This document shows, piece by piece, positions 28,310-37,975 of a stretch of 64,000 bases of DNA; within the stretch, counting starts at the first letter, position 1; every line of letters starts with the position of its first letter. The DNA is taken from positions 338,951 to 402,950 of the forward strand of contig NZ_KE384037.1 in NCBI RefSeq assembly GCF_000423565.1, written 5' to 3'. Below the pieces are notes generated by a model, which was given only the letters and a program-made list of their open reading frames with translations, had not been told where the DNA came from and did no database searches. Both the position numbers and the translations under genes were made by a program. Source of the DNA: Runella zeae DSM 19591. Lineage in GTDB: Bacteria; Bacteroidota; Bacteroidia; Cytophagales; Spirosomataceae.

Positions 28310-29239
28310 ATGTATGATATTTGTACAATCGGGCATATTACACTTGATAAAGTAGTAACCACACAATCGGTCAATTTTATGCCGGGTGGTACTTCTTTTT
28401 ACTTTTCGAAAGCTATCCAAAAATTTGACGTTGATTATCGGCTCATTACAGCACTAGCAGCGGCAGAGCTTCCGATTGTGGAGCAATTGCAAAAAGAAGG
28501 AATTGAGATTACGACCTTACCGAGCGAGCATACCGTATTTTTTGAAAATATTTATAGTCAAAACCAAGACCACCGCGAGCAAAATGTATTGTACAAAGCC
28601 GACCCTTTTACCAAAGAGGTGGCTTTGTTGCCAAACATCGACGCTCAAATTTACCATCTTGGCCCACTTCTCTCCGACGATATATCGGTGGAGCTGCTGA
28701 AAGCGCTCGCCAAAAAAGGAATGGTTTCGCTTGATATTCAGGGATTTTTACGTTTTGTCAAAAATCAAAAAGTACACTATACCGACTGGGTTGACAAAGA
28801 TGAAGCATTGGCCCATGTGAGTATTTTGAAAGCCAATGAGTACGAAATGGAGGTGATTACGGGTCAAAAAGAAATCAGAGCAGGGGCGCTTTATCTGGCC
28901 GAAATGGGCGTAAAAGAAGTCATCATCACGCTCGGTAGCAAAGGTTCGGTGATTTATACCGAAGGCAATTTTTATGAAATTCCTGCCTTCAAACCCAAAC
29001 AGGTAGTAGATGCCACGGGCTGTGGTGACACTTATATGGCGGGTTATTTGTTAAAGAAAATAAAAGGCGGAAATCCACAAGAAGCAGGGGAATTTGGGGC
29101 AGCAATGGCCACTATCAAAATCCAATCTTCTGGGCCTTTTTCAGGTGATTTGCAGCAAGTTGAGCATATTTTAAACTCAACTTCGCACGAAAAAATTTTT
29201 CCTTGGGAGGAGTTAGCTTCTCCTGTTTCACAGTCATGA
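28310..29239 (+). CDS. PfkB-family carbohydrate/polyol kinase
   Basis: 309 residues. The substrate Gly-Gly is at residues 26-27 (MPGGTSFYFS) and the ATP/anion-hole signature DATGCGDTYMAGY (234-246) supplies the catalytic base Asp240. PfkB kinases phosphorylate sugars, nucleosides or inositol; an archaeal myo-inositol 3-kinase belongs here. Followed by the cytidylyltransferase and CDP-alcohol enzyme, it could make the head-group phosphate from a free polyol. It starts 30 bp after the HAD gene and is followed after 9 bp by the DUF4833 gene. Confidence 0.82.
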   Translation: MYDICTIGHITLDKVVTTQSVNFMPGGTSFYFSKAIQKFDVDYRLITALAAAELPIVEQLQKEGIEITTLPSEHTVFFENIYSQNQDHREQNVLYKADPFTKEVALLPNIDAQIYHLGPLLSDDISVELLKALAKKGMVSLDIQGFLRFVKNQKVHYTDWVDKDEALAHVSILKANEYEMEVITGQKEIRAGALYLAEMGVKEVIITLGSKGSVIYTEGNFYEIPAFKPKQVVDATGCGDTYMAGYLLKKIKGGNPQEAGEFGAAMATIKIQSSGPFSGDLQQVEHILNSTSHEKIFPWEELASPVSQS

Positions 29240-29248
29240 AGTAAGCGT

Positions 29249-29830
29249 ATGAAGTCAGTAATAAGTCGTTTGGTGATTACCCTTATAGTAGGTCTATCGT
29301 TTATAAGTGCCATTGCACCCACCCACACAGCACCCTCTGTCAATGGGCCTCTTCCTGACCCTGAGACTTTTCCGGTACCGAGTGGGTTGCCAAAGTTGCT
29401 GTTTTATATTCAGCGTGACCCTAATACCAATACTATCTGTTATGAGTTGAATATCAACGAAAAAGGTCAGCTAGAAGAAGGTAGCCCCATTCACGCCTTT
29501 TGGATACGCTATCCTGAGGGTGGCGCCCACAAAGACCTCAACTATATCCAAAGGAAGTTTGCGTATGGTATCAATGCCAAAAAAATTGGCAATGGTCAAT
29601 ATGAATTAAGGTCGGTCGCTTATTCAAAATTACCTTTGTTGTTGAAGAAAGACACCAAAAATCAATACCGAGTTTATACTGACATTTCCCAAAAAGAATG
29701 TGTCTTGCAGCGGGTTTTTATCCGCATCGATGGAGGTACATTTTGGTCACCCAATGTACTTTATATTGAACTAAAAGGCACCGAAACAGCTACTGGAAAA
29801 ACAATCATTCACCGCTTCAAACCCTCCTAA
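29249..29830 (+). CDS. DUF4833 protein, exported
   Basis: 193 residues with a signal peptide (MKSVISRLVITLIVGLSFIS). The conserved core LLFYIQRDPNTNTICYELN and HAFWIRYPEGGAHKDLNYIQ are characteristic of DUF4833; the C-terminus WSPNVLYIELKGTETATGK forms further strands. No catalytic residues stand out, and no function is known for the family. Position as the second to last gene of the sphingolipid cluster and export to the periplasm suggest lipid binding or transport, but this is inference. Confidence 0.75.
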   Translation: MKSVISRLVITLIVGLSFISAIAPTHTAPSVNGPLPDPETFPVPSGLPKLLFYIQRDPNTNTICYELNINEKGQLEEGSPIHAFWIRYPEGGAHKDLNYIQRKFAYGINAKKIGNGQYELRSVAYSKLPLLLKKDTKNQYRVYTDISQKECVLQRVFIRIDGGTFWSPNVLYIELKGTETATGKTIIHRFKPS

Positions 29831-29997
29831 CTATTGCTTATGTATTAGAGATAAGCGCCACAAAAAAAACAAAAAACGCTGCTCATTATCAATCGGAATT
29901 CATCAATTCCTAGCTCTGCTATTTTCAAAATTTTAGTATCAGTATCGTACAACAGCTATTCGAAAAACAATCTTTCCACCTTTAAAACCGTCTTAAC

Positions 29998-30627
29998 ATG
30001 CCTAAACAATATGTTTCGAACTCGACGGAGTCCTCAAGAATGTTTAAAAGTGACCTTTTAGAAGCCCTTTCTAAGGTTCATTACAGCGTCCCTTTATTTA
30101 TTTTTATTCCCGTCATCTTTTATTTTTCTTGGAAAGCTCTTTTTGTAGGCCAATTGCCCGTTTTATCATTTGTTGGATATTATGGCGGAGGCTTGTTTAT
30201 CTGGACTTTTACCGAATATTTTCTGCACCGATTTGTGTTTCATTTTACGCCCAAAGGCAAAATCATGGAGCGCCTTCATTTTATTTTCCACGGAGTCCAT
30301 CATGATTACCCCAACGATGCCAAACGCCTCGTGATGCCTCCGTCGGTGAGCATTCCGTTGGCTACGGCCTTTTATTTTTTGTTTGCGCTTATGATGAGTG
30401 AATTTCTGGTGGCTGCTTTTTTTGCGGGTTTTATCAGTGGCTATTTGTTTTATGACATGAGTCATTATGCGCTACACCACGCCAATTTCAAAGCAGGTTT
30501 TTGGAAAAAATTAAAGAAGCACCATATGCTCCATCACTATGCCGAGCCTGACAGAGGATATGGAGTTAGCTCAGATTTTTGGGACAGGATTTTTGGTTCG
30601 ACTTTTCATCGAACTAATGAAAATTGA
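29998..30627 (+). CDS. Fatty acid hydroxylase, FA2H/Scs7-like (sterol desaturase superfamily)
   Basis: 209 residues, four membrane segments. The di-iron histidine clusters are complete: HRFVFHF (77-83), HFIFHGVHHDYP (94-105), HYALHHAN (156-163) and KKHHMLHHY (173-181). RLVMPP after the second cluster matches the FA2H group that adds a 2-hydroxyl to the acyl chain of ceramide. That makes it the tailoring enzyme of the cluster. The 167-bp gap in front may hold a promoter; none was clear. The shared bidirectional terminator follows. Confidence 0.85.
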   Translation: MPKQYVSNSTESSRMFKSDLLEALSKVHYSVPLFIFIPVIFYFSWKALFVGQLPVLSFVGYYGGGLFIWTFTEYFLHRFVFHFTPKGKIMERLHFIFHGVHHDYPNDAKRLVMPPSVSIPLATAFYFLFALMMSEFLVAAFFAGFISGYLFYDMSHYALHHANFKAGFWKKLKKHHMLHHYAEPDRGYGVSSDFWDRIFGSTFHRTNEN

Positions 30628-30645
30628 TTTTATGAATTCAAAATA

Positions 30646-30669
30646 AAACCCCAACCAAAGTTGGGGTTT
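30646..30669. terminator. Bidirectional terminator between convergent loci
   Basis: AAACCCCAAC (30646-30655) and GTTGGGGTTT (30660-30669) form a perfect 10-bp stem with loop CAAA. On the plus strand ATCTTTTC follows; on the minus strand TTTTATTTTG follows. It separates the sphingolipid cluster from the RraA end of locus 2. Confidence 0.88.
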
Positions 30670-30702
30670 ATCTTTTCTCACAATTTAACCTATTTATCTT
30701 AT

Positions 30703-31416
30703 CTAAAATCTTCCAAATTCTTCATACACATCAAAGGGATTGCGGCCCGTAGCCATGGCTTGTCGGCTTTTGGCTTCTGACGCAAACCACTCTTCGGCAA
30801 GTTCCAAAACGGGAATCGTGAGTTCAAAAGGTACTACCACCACGCCATCGTTGTCGCCAAAAATATAATCTCCGGGATTTACTTGGAGGAGTCCTTGCAT
30901 CCCTTTGACATAAATCGGAATTTGATAATCCACTACCATAAATCGCCCGAAAGCTTCGACAGGATTTCGGAAACGACAAAAAGTGGGGAAGTTCATATCA
31001 ATCAAATAGTTGGAGTCGCGCGTAGAGCCATCAATCACTGCTCCCACACACCCGTGTGCATGAGCAGCGGTGGCTGAGATTTCACCAAATTGCCCACACG
31101 AAGTATCGCCTTGAGTATCGCGTATTTGTACTACACCATGCGTCATACTTTTAAACATCCCCAATCGAATATCATGGATTTTGGTATCTCGGCTAGGGGT
31201 GGCGATACCATGCGCCGTAAACGCCGGCCCCGCTACTTTCATGGTATGCGTAAGAGGATAAATCCCACTTGCCATGCACTGACTATGATAGCCCATGTGC
31301 TCAAGAGCATCTGATACGAGGGCAGCATATAGTTTAAGATAACGATGCTGTATCTCCTGCCAATCGTAGTTGACTTCAAATTTTCTTACGGGATAAGACT
31401 GTGTGATAATTTCCAT
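30703..31416 (-). CDS. RraA-family protein, HMG/CHA aldolase-like
   Basis: 237 residues, cytoplasmic. The fold is recognised from VSDALEHMG (about 34-42), VAGPAFTAHG, GQFGEISATAAHAHGCVGAV (substrate loop), IDGSTRDSNYL with the Arg-Asp pair that binds substrate and metal, and VNPGDYIFGDNDGVVVVP. Family enzymes split 4-hydroxy-4-methyl-2-oxoglutarate or decarboxylate oxaloacetate; relatives act in sugar-acid catabolism. As the last gene of locus 2 it could cleave the dehydrated keto-acid made by the enolase-superfamily enzyme. The RNase E inhibitor name of E. coli RraA is not implied. Confidence 0.8.
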   Translation of the reverse strand: MEIITQSYPVRKFEVNYDWQEIQHRYLKLYAALVSDALEHMGYHSQCMASGIYPLTHTMKVAGPAFTAHGIATPSRDTKIHDIRLGMFKSMTHGVVQIRDTQGDTSCGQFGEISATAAHAHGCVGAVIDGSTRDSNYLIDMNFPTFCRFRNPVEAFGRFMVVDYQIPIYVKGMQGLLQVNPGDYIFGDNDGVVVVPFELTIPVLELAEEWFASEAKSRQAMATGRNPFDVYEEFGRF

Positions 31417-31458
31417 ATTGTTTTATTAATTAAAAATTTTGTACTCAATTTTTCTAGC

Positions 31459-31507
31459 TTGACCCAAACGGCTATTTGGGTCAAAATGCTGCTGCGTCTC
31501 CGACGCA
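31459..31507. repeat. Two tandem perfect hairpins between MFS and RraA genes
   Basis: TTGACCCAAA/TTTGGGTCAA (31459-31468/31475-31484) has a perfect 10-bp stem and six-base loop. TGCGTC/GACGCA (31493-31498/31502-31507) has a perfect 6-bp stem and three-base loop. There is no T-run on the minus strand, so these look more like repeat elements or mRNA processing/stability hairpins than a terminator. They could lower RraA expression relative to the transporter. Confidence 0.6.
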
Positions 31508-31528
31508 AAACACACAAGCAAACCACTT

Positions 31529-32800
31529 TTAAGTTTCTTTATCGTGTTTAAAAAAACAAACTACGGCTGTCGCAATCAGCCCACTGCCCAAAACATAAAA
31601 GCCTGCTAAACTTGCCAATCCTGTCGTAAGGCCTAAAGTAGGCTTGAGGATACCCAACAAAAAAGGAGAAGTAGCTCCGACCAAAAAAGCACACGCCAAC
31701 ATCAAACCATAGGCCGAAGACCGAATCTGAGGCGCAACTACTTCATACAGAGAAGCGACGATGTTGGAATCGTACCAACCCCTGAAAAGCCCAAAGAAAA
31801 ACAACGCCACATAGGTAACGCTAGGCGAAAGACTCACACTCATTAAGTAAATAAACGGTGCACCTAGTAGCAGCCCTAAAGCTTGTACAATCAAGCGGCT
31901 TTGGGGTTTGGTTTTGGCAAAAGAATCGGCGATTTTAGCCCCCATAAGCACTCCCAAAAAGGCACCTACGTGATGATAAAACAAAGAAGTAAAGCCGGCT
32001 TCGGTGAGGGATTGGTCAAATTTTTCGGCCAAAAACGAAGGCATCCATGTAAGATACCCTACATTGACAAAGACCATACAGGCAAAAGCCAAAGTTAGCA
32101 TCCATACCGTAGGTTTTTTAACGATAATACTCGCTACTTGCGCTACACTTACGGCTTGCTTATCGGATAATAACTCCTTCGCAATAGCCGGGGTATCTTT
32201 TCGGACACGTACAAAAAACACAATGCCAAGGATGACCCCAAAACTCCCAAACAGAAAAAAGGCGCGTTGCCAACCGTAATGTTCTCCTACATAACCCGCA
32301 ATCAATCCACTTAAGATAATGCCAAAATAGACCGCTGTTTGATGAATAGAGAGTGCCAAAGACTTGTTTTGGGAGTGGTGTTCACTCAAAAGCGAATTGG
32401 CTGAAGGCGCATAAAAGGCTTCTCCTCCTCCTGTAGCGATACCCCGTAGTAATACAAATTGAATAAGGGTTGTACAAAACCCTGTACTCAACGTAGCCAA
32501 AGACCAAAACAAGAGGCTTATTCCCAGGATATTGCGCCGTGAATAACGGTCTCCAATAAAACCAGCGATAGGTACTAAAAGACCATACGTCCAGACCAAT
32601 GCTGATGCTATCAGACCGAGTTCGGCGTCGGTAAGGCCCAAATCTTTGCGAATCAAAGGCAAAACGACGCTGAAAATCTGCCTATCGGCTTGATTTAAGA
32701 AAAAAGCAAACCAAAGTAAAGCCAGCAGCTCCCACCGATAGCTAGAAGGAAAAGTGGCGGAGGCAGAAGACAAGGGCTTTATTTCCAATGACTTGTTCAT
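31529..32800 (-). CDS. MFS transporter
   Basis: 423 residues with about 12 membrane segments. The loop 2-3 motif GFIGDRYSRRN and the family layout EADRQIFSVVLPLIRKDLGL-like opening (NQADRQIFSVVLPLIRKDLG) resemble hexuronate/galactonate-type (ACS family) symporters. LNQADRQ in helix 1 supports an organic-acid or sugar-acid substrate. It overlaps the GH2 gene by four bases (ATGA). It should import the product of the extracellular hydrolases, perhaps a uronate or aldarate, for the dehydratase and aldolase of the same locus. Confidence 0.85.
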   Translation of the reverse strand: MNKSLEIKPLSSASATFPSSYRWELLALLWFAFFLNQADRQIFSVVLPLIRKDLGLTDAELGLIASALVWTYGLLVPIAGFIGDRYSRRNILGISLLFWSLATLSTGFCTTLIQFVLLRGIATGGGEAFYAPSANSLLSEHHSQNKSLALSIHQTAVYFGIILSGLIAGYVGEHYGWQRAFFLFGSFGVILGIVFFVRVRKDTPAIAKELLSDKQAVSVAQVASIIVKKPTVWMLTLAFACMVFVNVGYLTWMPSFLAEKFDQSLTEAGFTSLFYHHVGAFLGVLMGAKIADSFAKTKPQSRLIVQALGLLLGAPFIYLMSVSLSPSVTYVALFFFGLFRGWYDSNIVASLYEVVAPQIRSSAYGLMLACAFLVGATSPFLLGILKPTLGLTTGLASLAGFYVLGSGLIATAVVCFFKHDKET

Positions 32801-35670
32801 AGTTTTGTTTCTACTTTAGGGGCATTCCACGCACTAAAATTCAATATTGCTTGAGCCGCCGTTTGGGGTTCCCGCCAAAGTACGTCCAAGGTAATTTCAC
32901 GACTTTCGCCTGCCGCCAACCAATTGTAGTTGTCGCTCGCTACGATAGCTCGCTTCGTACCCACAATATCCACTTTGGTCATAAAGGCCGGTAATTTTCC
33001 TTGGTTTGAAACCCGAATCGTAAGGCGGCTTTTTTGTGCATTTATTTTTTCATGACGCACCACCGACATCTGACAAGTTGTTGTGTTTTTGGCAACCGTA
33101 GGTTTGAGCCAAGGGCCTTTGTCGAGCGTAATCCATTCAATGGGCTTGGTAATATAGCTGCTATAAAACTGAGCATCTTCCATTTTGGCCAAAACCCGTG
33201 GATAATAAAATGAGCGAGAAATCAGTTTGCCGGCCGCATCTTTAAGTTCGGCTACCACAAACAAAAAGCGGTCGTTGTAATCTTCAGGAATTGGATAATG
33301 CCCCGTGGCTACTTCACTCACCGAAGGGCCAGCGGTGATATTCACCGTTTTTTGTTGACTCCAGACTGTTCTAAAATGATCGTCCAAAACCGTGATTGAA
33401 ACCTGTCCATTTTTCAGAATTTCGGACGCAGCATGGGTAATTTTGATAGGAAGTGCCATCTTTTCACCTTTTTTCCACAACATCCGGGGGATATCCACCG
33501 CGATGTGGGTAGGTTCATAAGTGCGCTTTAGGAAATAATAAGGCGCTGCTGCTTGACCAAACCAATCCATCAATTGAATGGCAATCACGGGCCAATGCCG
33601 CTTAAATACCCAAGGCATCAAACCTGCCGTAACGGGATAATTTCCCTGAACTTTTTCGGAGAAAATTTGATAAAACTCGCCCGCACCTACTTGCGAAGCT
33701 TCCGCAATAGCATCAATCGTAGGGTCAGAAACATCAATGATATGCGACGCTCGACTCAGCATCCGAGGTACGCGTCCGGGGCCATATTCTGTAAAATGAT
33801 GGATAAATTCGGGGTGCGTTTTATAAAACTCTTTATCCCACATTTTGCCTAGGTCATGAAATTCGGTATTGTCCACCGTCTCATAAAATACGCTTGCTTC
33901 TGGAATCGAGTGCATTCCTGTTTCCGAAATCCACGGCGCTTTGGCATAGCTACGATTGTACCAAATAGGATCCATGTCAGGATAAATATGAATGGCACCG
34001 TGGTCGGGAGTGGTGCGTTTGAATACCCTCGACGGGTCGAAGGTTCGGAGATTTCGCTCAATAATCCCGATAGAGGTAGCATTGCCGTAGGAGTAAGCGT
34101 TGAATTCATTTCCTCCACACCACACCGCCAAGGAAGGATGATTGCGAAGGCGAAGAATATTTTGCACCACCTGTGCCTCCCACACATCTTGGGGGTAGTC
34201 GGGCGTATCTTGGTTTCCAATCGGGAAATCTTGCCAAACCATAATGCCCAATTCATTACAAATATCATATAGATGCTGGGTTTCCAACAGTCCCCCACCC
34301 CAAATCCGAATGAGTTGGACACCCATTTTTTGAGCGGCTTCTAGGGTCCAACGATAACGCTCACGGTTCAAATCCAACAAAATATCTTGGGGAGTAAAAT
34401 TCATTCCTTTCACAAAAAACTTCTTACCATTCACCACAAACTGCCAGTCGTCCCAGCGGTCGCGGGTGCGAGGACCTGCGGTAGGTAAGTACTCAATCGT
34501 CCGAACACCATAAGTAAACCCTAGGTGGTCAACTGCTTTGCCGTCTTTCAAAAGCACTATCTTTACGTCATAAAGCTCGGCTTTCCCTAGGCCGTTGGGA
34601 TTCCAAAGCTTAGGTTTGGGCAATACAATGTCTTTTTCTAACCAGTTTCGCCCTTTGTTTAAGCTTACGTTCCAAGATTGCTTCAAGGCAGAGACTCCGC
34701 CACTACTCATTTCCAAGGCTACTGTATAATTGCCTTCAATAGCTTCAAATTTTTGACCATAGTTGTCAGGATGATCGAGTTGGGTATTTTGCCAAGGGTG
34801 CAGCTTGAGATTAGTGGAAACTTCGTTGGCCAACAATTCCAGAGAAAGGTGCAAAGCTGCTGAACTTGTATTGGCTGCGATGGATTTGGTAGTCAGAAAA
34901 GGACGCTCAACGTGGACTTTAGGAACCATCTCTAAACGCACACCTTGCCACATCCCGACGCTAAAGAAAGGTTCTCCTCCCGAACCGCCCGAAATCACCC
35001 ACGGTTTGATGATTTTGCCACTTGCCCTAGGGTTGTAGCCTTTTCGTTTAGAATAATCAAATTCGCCAGAGCCTAAGCGAGGGAGGTTTTCATAGTAGGT
35101 AGCTTTGTTGCCCCAATTGCCTGCCCTTACCTCTACAACTACCTCATTTTCAGATTTTAACAATCGACTAATTTCTACGGTAGGCCCACCAAACATACCT
35201 TCATGGATACCTACTAGCGAATCGTTGACCCATACTTTGGAGAAATAATCTACTCCCTCAAAACATAGATAAACATAATGGTCGGTGGCAGTGCCGGGTA
35301 GTTTGAAACTACGACGATAATACCACGCTTTTTCGTCGAGCCAAGTATATTGAAGAGAGTTTTTGTGATAATAAGGGTGGGGCAACTTTCCTGCTTTAAA
35401 ATAAGACCAATGCACCGAATTAGGAATGGAAGTTTTGAAGGCATCTTTTATTCCTTTTAGGTCTTCGATGCTTTGGATAGGTTGGTCGGTGTGCCCAAGC
35501 GTCCAGCCCTCGCCCGATAAATCAAGGTGCTGCTCACCTACTCTTTCGGCTACACGATAAGGCTGCCATAAAGTGGGGGGAGATTGAGCAAAAATAGGCG
35601 ATAGCAATGCCCAAAAGGCCAAAGCCCCCACAAGTCTAAAAGTATGGTATGTCTGAAGAAAAGGGTTCAT
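32797..35670 (-). CDS. Glycoside hydrolase family 2, beta-mannosidase-like
   Basis: 957 residues from ATG 35670 (MNPFLQTYHTFRLVGALAFW, signal peptide to SPIFAQ); a frame to 35748 would overlap the SDR gene. The GH2 sugar-binding domain is seen in WYYRRSFKLPG and GVDYFSKVWVNDSLVG; the catalytic barrel has FFVKGMNFTP, IRIWGGGLLE, acid/base Glu in WCGGNEFNAYSYG (about 543-555) and likely nucleophile Glu in PWISETGMHSIP. The WCGGNE form is typical of beta-mannosidase and exo-glucosaminidase members. Exported, probably periplasmic. It removes terminal sugars from hemicellulose fragments. Confidence 0.85.
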   Translation of the reverse strand: MNPFLQTYHTFRLVGALAFWALLSPIFAQSPPTLWQPYRVAERVGEQHLDLSGEGWTLGHTDQPIQSIEDLKGIKDAFKTSIPNSVHWSYFKAGKLPHPYYHKNSLQYTWLDEKAWYYRRSFKLPGTATDHYVYLCFEGVDYFSKVWVNDSLVGIHEGMFGGPTVEISRLLKSENEVVVEVRAGNWGNKATYYENLPRLGSGEFDYSKRKGYNPRASGKIIKPWVISGGSGGEPFFSVGMWQGVRLEMVPKVHVERPFLTTKSIAANTSSAALHLSLELLANEVSTNLKLHPWQNTQLDHPDNYGQKFEAIEGNYTVALEMSSGGVSALKQSWNVSLNKGRNWLEKDIVLPKPKLWNPNGLGKAELYDVKIVLLKDGKAVDHLGFTYGVRTIEYLPTAGPRTRDRWDDWQFVVNGKKFFVKGMNFTPQDILLDLNRERYRWTLEAAQKMGVQLIRIWGGGLLETQHLYDICNELGIMVWQDFPIGNQDTPDYPQDVWEAQVVQNILRLRNHPSLAVWCGGNEFNAYSYGNATSIGIIERNLRTFDPSRVFKRTTPDHGAIHIYPDMDPIWYNRSYAKAPWISETGMHSIPEASVFYETVDNTEFHDLGKMWDKEFYKTHPEFIHHFTEYGPGRVPRMLSRASHIIDVSDPTIDAIAEASQVGAGEFYQIFSEKVQGNYPVTAGLMPWVFKRHWPVIAIQLMDWFGQAAAPYYFLKRTYEPTHIAVDIPRMLWKKGEKMALPIKITHAASEILKNGQVSITVLDDHFRTVWSQQKTVNITAGPSVSEVATGHYPIPEDYNDRFLFVVAELKDAAGKLISRSFYYPRVLAKMEDAQFYSSYITKPIEWITLDKGPWLKPTVAKNTTTCQMSVVRHEKINAQKSRLTIRVSNQGKLPAFMTKVDIVGTKRAIVASDNYNWLAAGESREITLDVLWREPQTAAQAILNFSAWNAPKVETKL

Positions 35671-35686
35671 GTTAGGTTTTTGTTTT

Positions 35687-36478
35687 TCATTTTTCTGTAT
35701 CATAAAGATTCGGTTTCCCATAGCCTCGCATGAGCAATAGGCCACCATCCAAGGTGATACTCGCTCCTGTCAAATAGCTCCCCGAACTAAGCAAATCTAC
35801 AATCACTGCGGCGGCTTCGTAAGGTTGACCAAAGCGCCCCATCGGAATGCCGTCATTGACTTCTTTGAGCAAAGTGGGGTTTTGCCAAACGGGGGCTGTG
35901 ATATCCGTTTCAAAGGCACCCAAAGCAATGGTATTGACCCTGATTTGGTGGGGAGCAAGCTCCATCGCCACTCCTTTCATGAGGGTTTCGAGAGCACCTT
36001 TGGTCGCTCCGTACGTACTCAGCCCTAATCCAGGACGAAGCGCATTGACCGATGTTATGGTATAAATACTACCTTCTATCTGGTGTCGAATCATCAAATG
36101 AGCAAGGGTCTGACTTAGGAAAAAAGTGCCTTTGAAATTGACATCCATGAATGCATCAACATCGGCTTCGTCTACATCCAAAAAGTGTTTTTTGTAAGAA
36201 ATCCCCGCATTATTTACCAAGTAATCAATCCCCTGCATGGCTTCCCAAGCGGCTGTGGCGATGGATTTTGCCTGCGCTACTTCCGACAAATCTGCTTGAA
36301 ACAAATACGCTTTTCCGCCCTGATTCTCAATCTCGGTTTGTACCTGTTTGGCTTCCTCTTCTTTGTCGAAATAATGCACCCCTACCCAGCATCCCTCACG
36401 GGCGAGCTGCAAGGCGATGGCGCGACCAATTCCCCCCGAAGCTCCTGTTACTAATGCTTTTTTATGTTTTAATCGCAT
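35687..36478 (-). CDS. SDR-family oxidoreductase
   Basis: 263 residues, classical short-chain dehydrogenase. TGASGGIGRA (11-20) is the cofactor loop, LVNNAGIS the structural motif, and the active site has Ser in ITSVNALRP with YGATK (Tyr and Lys about 156-160). The ending LTGASITLDGGLLL is typical. It lies 4 bp after the GH5 gene and 16 bp before the GH2 gene. Beside a dehydratase and an aldolase it most likely oxidises or reduces a monosaccharide or keto-acid, for example in oxidation to an aldonate. Substrate unknown. Confidence 0.85.
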   Translation of the reverse strand: MRLKHKKALVTGASGGIGRAIALQLAREGCWVGVHYFDKEEEAKQVQTEIENQGGKAYLFQADLSEVAQAKSIATAAWEAMQGIDYLVNNAGISYKKHFLDVDEADVDAFMDVNFKGTFFLSQTLAHLMIRHQIEGSIYTITSVNALRPGLGLSTYGATKGALETLMKGVAMELAPHQIRVNTIALGAFETDITAPVWQNPTLLKEVNDGIPMGRFGQPYEAAAVIVDLLSSGSYLTGASITLDGGLLLMRGYGKPNLYDTEK

Positions 36479-36482
36479 GATG

Positions 36483-37904
36483 TTATTTCTCTAATTTTAC
36501 AACGATAGAACGGCTAAAAGAAGGCAACACCACGCGGCCCTCGGCAGATAAAGTACCTGAAGACCAGCCATTTGTCCAAACATCATAAAATGATACTTTT
36601 CGAATACCCTTTTGGTGAATCGTTAGGGACTGTGGTGCGACAGCTTCTACTGCCTTCCCTTCTACCAATTCTGTTTTCCAATCATTGCTAGGGTCTCTTA
36701 TCCAGAGCAAACTCATATTTTCGCCTTCCAATCCGTAGAGATGTAAACCTTGTGGAAGGTTTTCGGTAAATGCTCGGGCTTTTTGTGTTATGGGATCAAA
36801 ACCTTTGATAGCTTCCGAAAAACGAGCAAAATGCCACCAAAGGTTATGTTTGTCGATATAATAATCCCAATGCCAGCTTTGTCCAGGGGCAGCAGCTCCC
36901 GCAAAAAACGGCGCAAACAAAAGGTCGTGCAAAAGAATCCCTAAAGTGTCTTTTTCGTACAATTTTGAAGGCCCTGCATGGCGTGGCTCTACGGCCCCTA
37001 CCTCCGAAAGCAACACTGGTTTGTCAGGACAAAACGCTCGAAGGGTCAAAACGGCATTGCTCGCCAGCACTTCCATCGGGCCTTTACATACTTCCAAGCT
37101 CGCTCCCAAATCTAAATACCGATGTACTTGGGCAAGTTGATTGGTAGGCAATTGGGAATAAACACGGTACATTTCGGTCGCACTTTCAGTATCAAAACTC
37201 CCAAGACTTTGCATCACCAATTGACGAGGAAATCGTTTTTTTACTTCAGGAAGCATTTCTTGCGTCCATTTTAGCAATTGATTCTTGTCTTTGACACCTA
37301 CGGCATTGACCTCGTTCCAAAGTTCCCAGCCAAAAATACTGGGATTGTTGCCGTATCGTTTTGCCAAAAAATCAATACGATTGAGGTACAATTTTTTGCC
37401 TTTATCAGTCAAAAAAAACTCATCTATTGTAGCAATCGTAGATTCATAAACGGGTCTGTCAAAAGGAACAGAAGTAGGAAAAGGTGCGGGGGAATTGGTA
37501 ATCTTTCTGAAATGTTCCAAACAAAACTTTACTCTAATCTGATGCTTTTTGGCCAATGCCAATACCTTATCGATGCGCTTTGCCATAGCCAAATCATACT
37601 TCCCGGCGGCCTGATGCTCTACTTCAAAAACCGGAACACTCAACCAAATACGGGTAAAATTTCCGCCATTTTGTGCCAACTTTTGGAAGTACTTTTCATA
37701 AAATGCCAATACGTCGGTTTCGGTAGTAAGTCCGCGTGGGAAACAAATATTAGGCCCCACAGGAATGAACGTTTGCCCATTGCTCAAAGCCAAATACCGC
37801 GCATCTTGACGACTGATTTCCACAAATGATTTTTCAGAAGGATGCTTTTGTGCTACGCCCTTCCCAAACCAGCAAACTACGAAAGCTAAGATTAATTTAC
37901 GCAC
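36483..37904 (-). CDS. GH5-like glycoside hydrolase (clan GH-A)
   Basis: 473 residues from a GTG start, with signal peptide MRKLILAFVVCWFGKGVAQ. The clan A barrel shows NGGNFTRIWLS, acid/base Glu in FGWELWNEVNAV (about 191-202) and nucleophile Glu in VLLSEVGAVEP (about 296-306). A small C-terminal beta domain follows from LHLYGLEGEN. Family 5 mannanase or cellulase relatives are the best guess; exact family assignment needs a profile search. It is exported and acts with the GH10 and GH2 enzymes of the locus. Confidence 0.75.
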   Translation of the reverse strand: MRKLILAFVVCWFGKGVAQKHPSEKSFVEISRQDARYLALSNGQTFIPVGPNICFPRGLTTETDVLAFYEKYFQKLAQNGGNFTRIWLSVPVFEVEHQAAGKYDLAMAKRIDKVLALAKKHQIRVKFCLEHFRKITNSPAPFPTSVPFDRPVYESTIATIDEFFLTDKGKKLYLNRIDFLAKRYGNNPSIFGWELWNEVNAVGVKDKNQLLKWTQEMLPEVKKRFPRQLVMQSLGSFDTESATEMYRVYSQLPTNQLAQVHRYLDLGASLEVCKGPMEVLASNAVLTLRAFCPDKPVLLSEVGAVEPRHAGPSKLYEKDTLGILLHDLLFAPFFAGAAAPGQSWHWDYYIDKHNLWWHFARFSEAIKGFDPITQKARAFTENLPQGLHLYGLEGENMSLLWIRDPSNDWKTELVEGKAVEAVAPQSLTIHQKGIRKVSFYDVWTNGWSSGTLSAEGRVVLPSFSRSIVVKLEK

Positions 37905-37975
37905 AGTTAATCGTTTTGTATTATTACTTCGGTGCCTTTAACTATCTGATTATTGAATATTAATTTCCCTTTTTA

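Noticed and set aside
30703-31416. Regulator of RNase E activity
   Set aside because: RraA fold proteins outside enterobacteria are mostly aldolases or decarboxylases, and the gene sits in a sugar catabolic locus.
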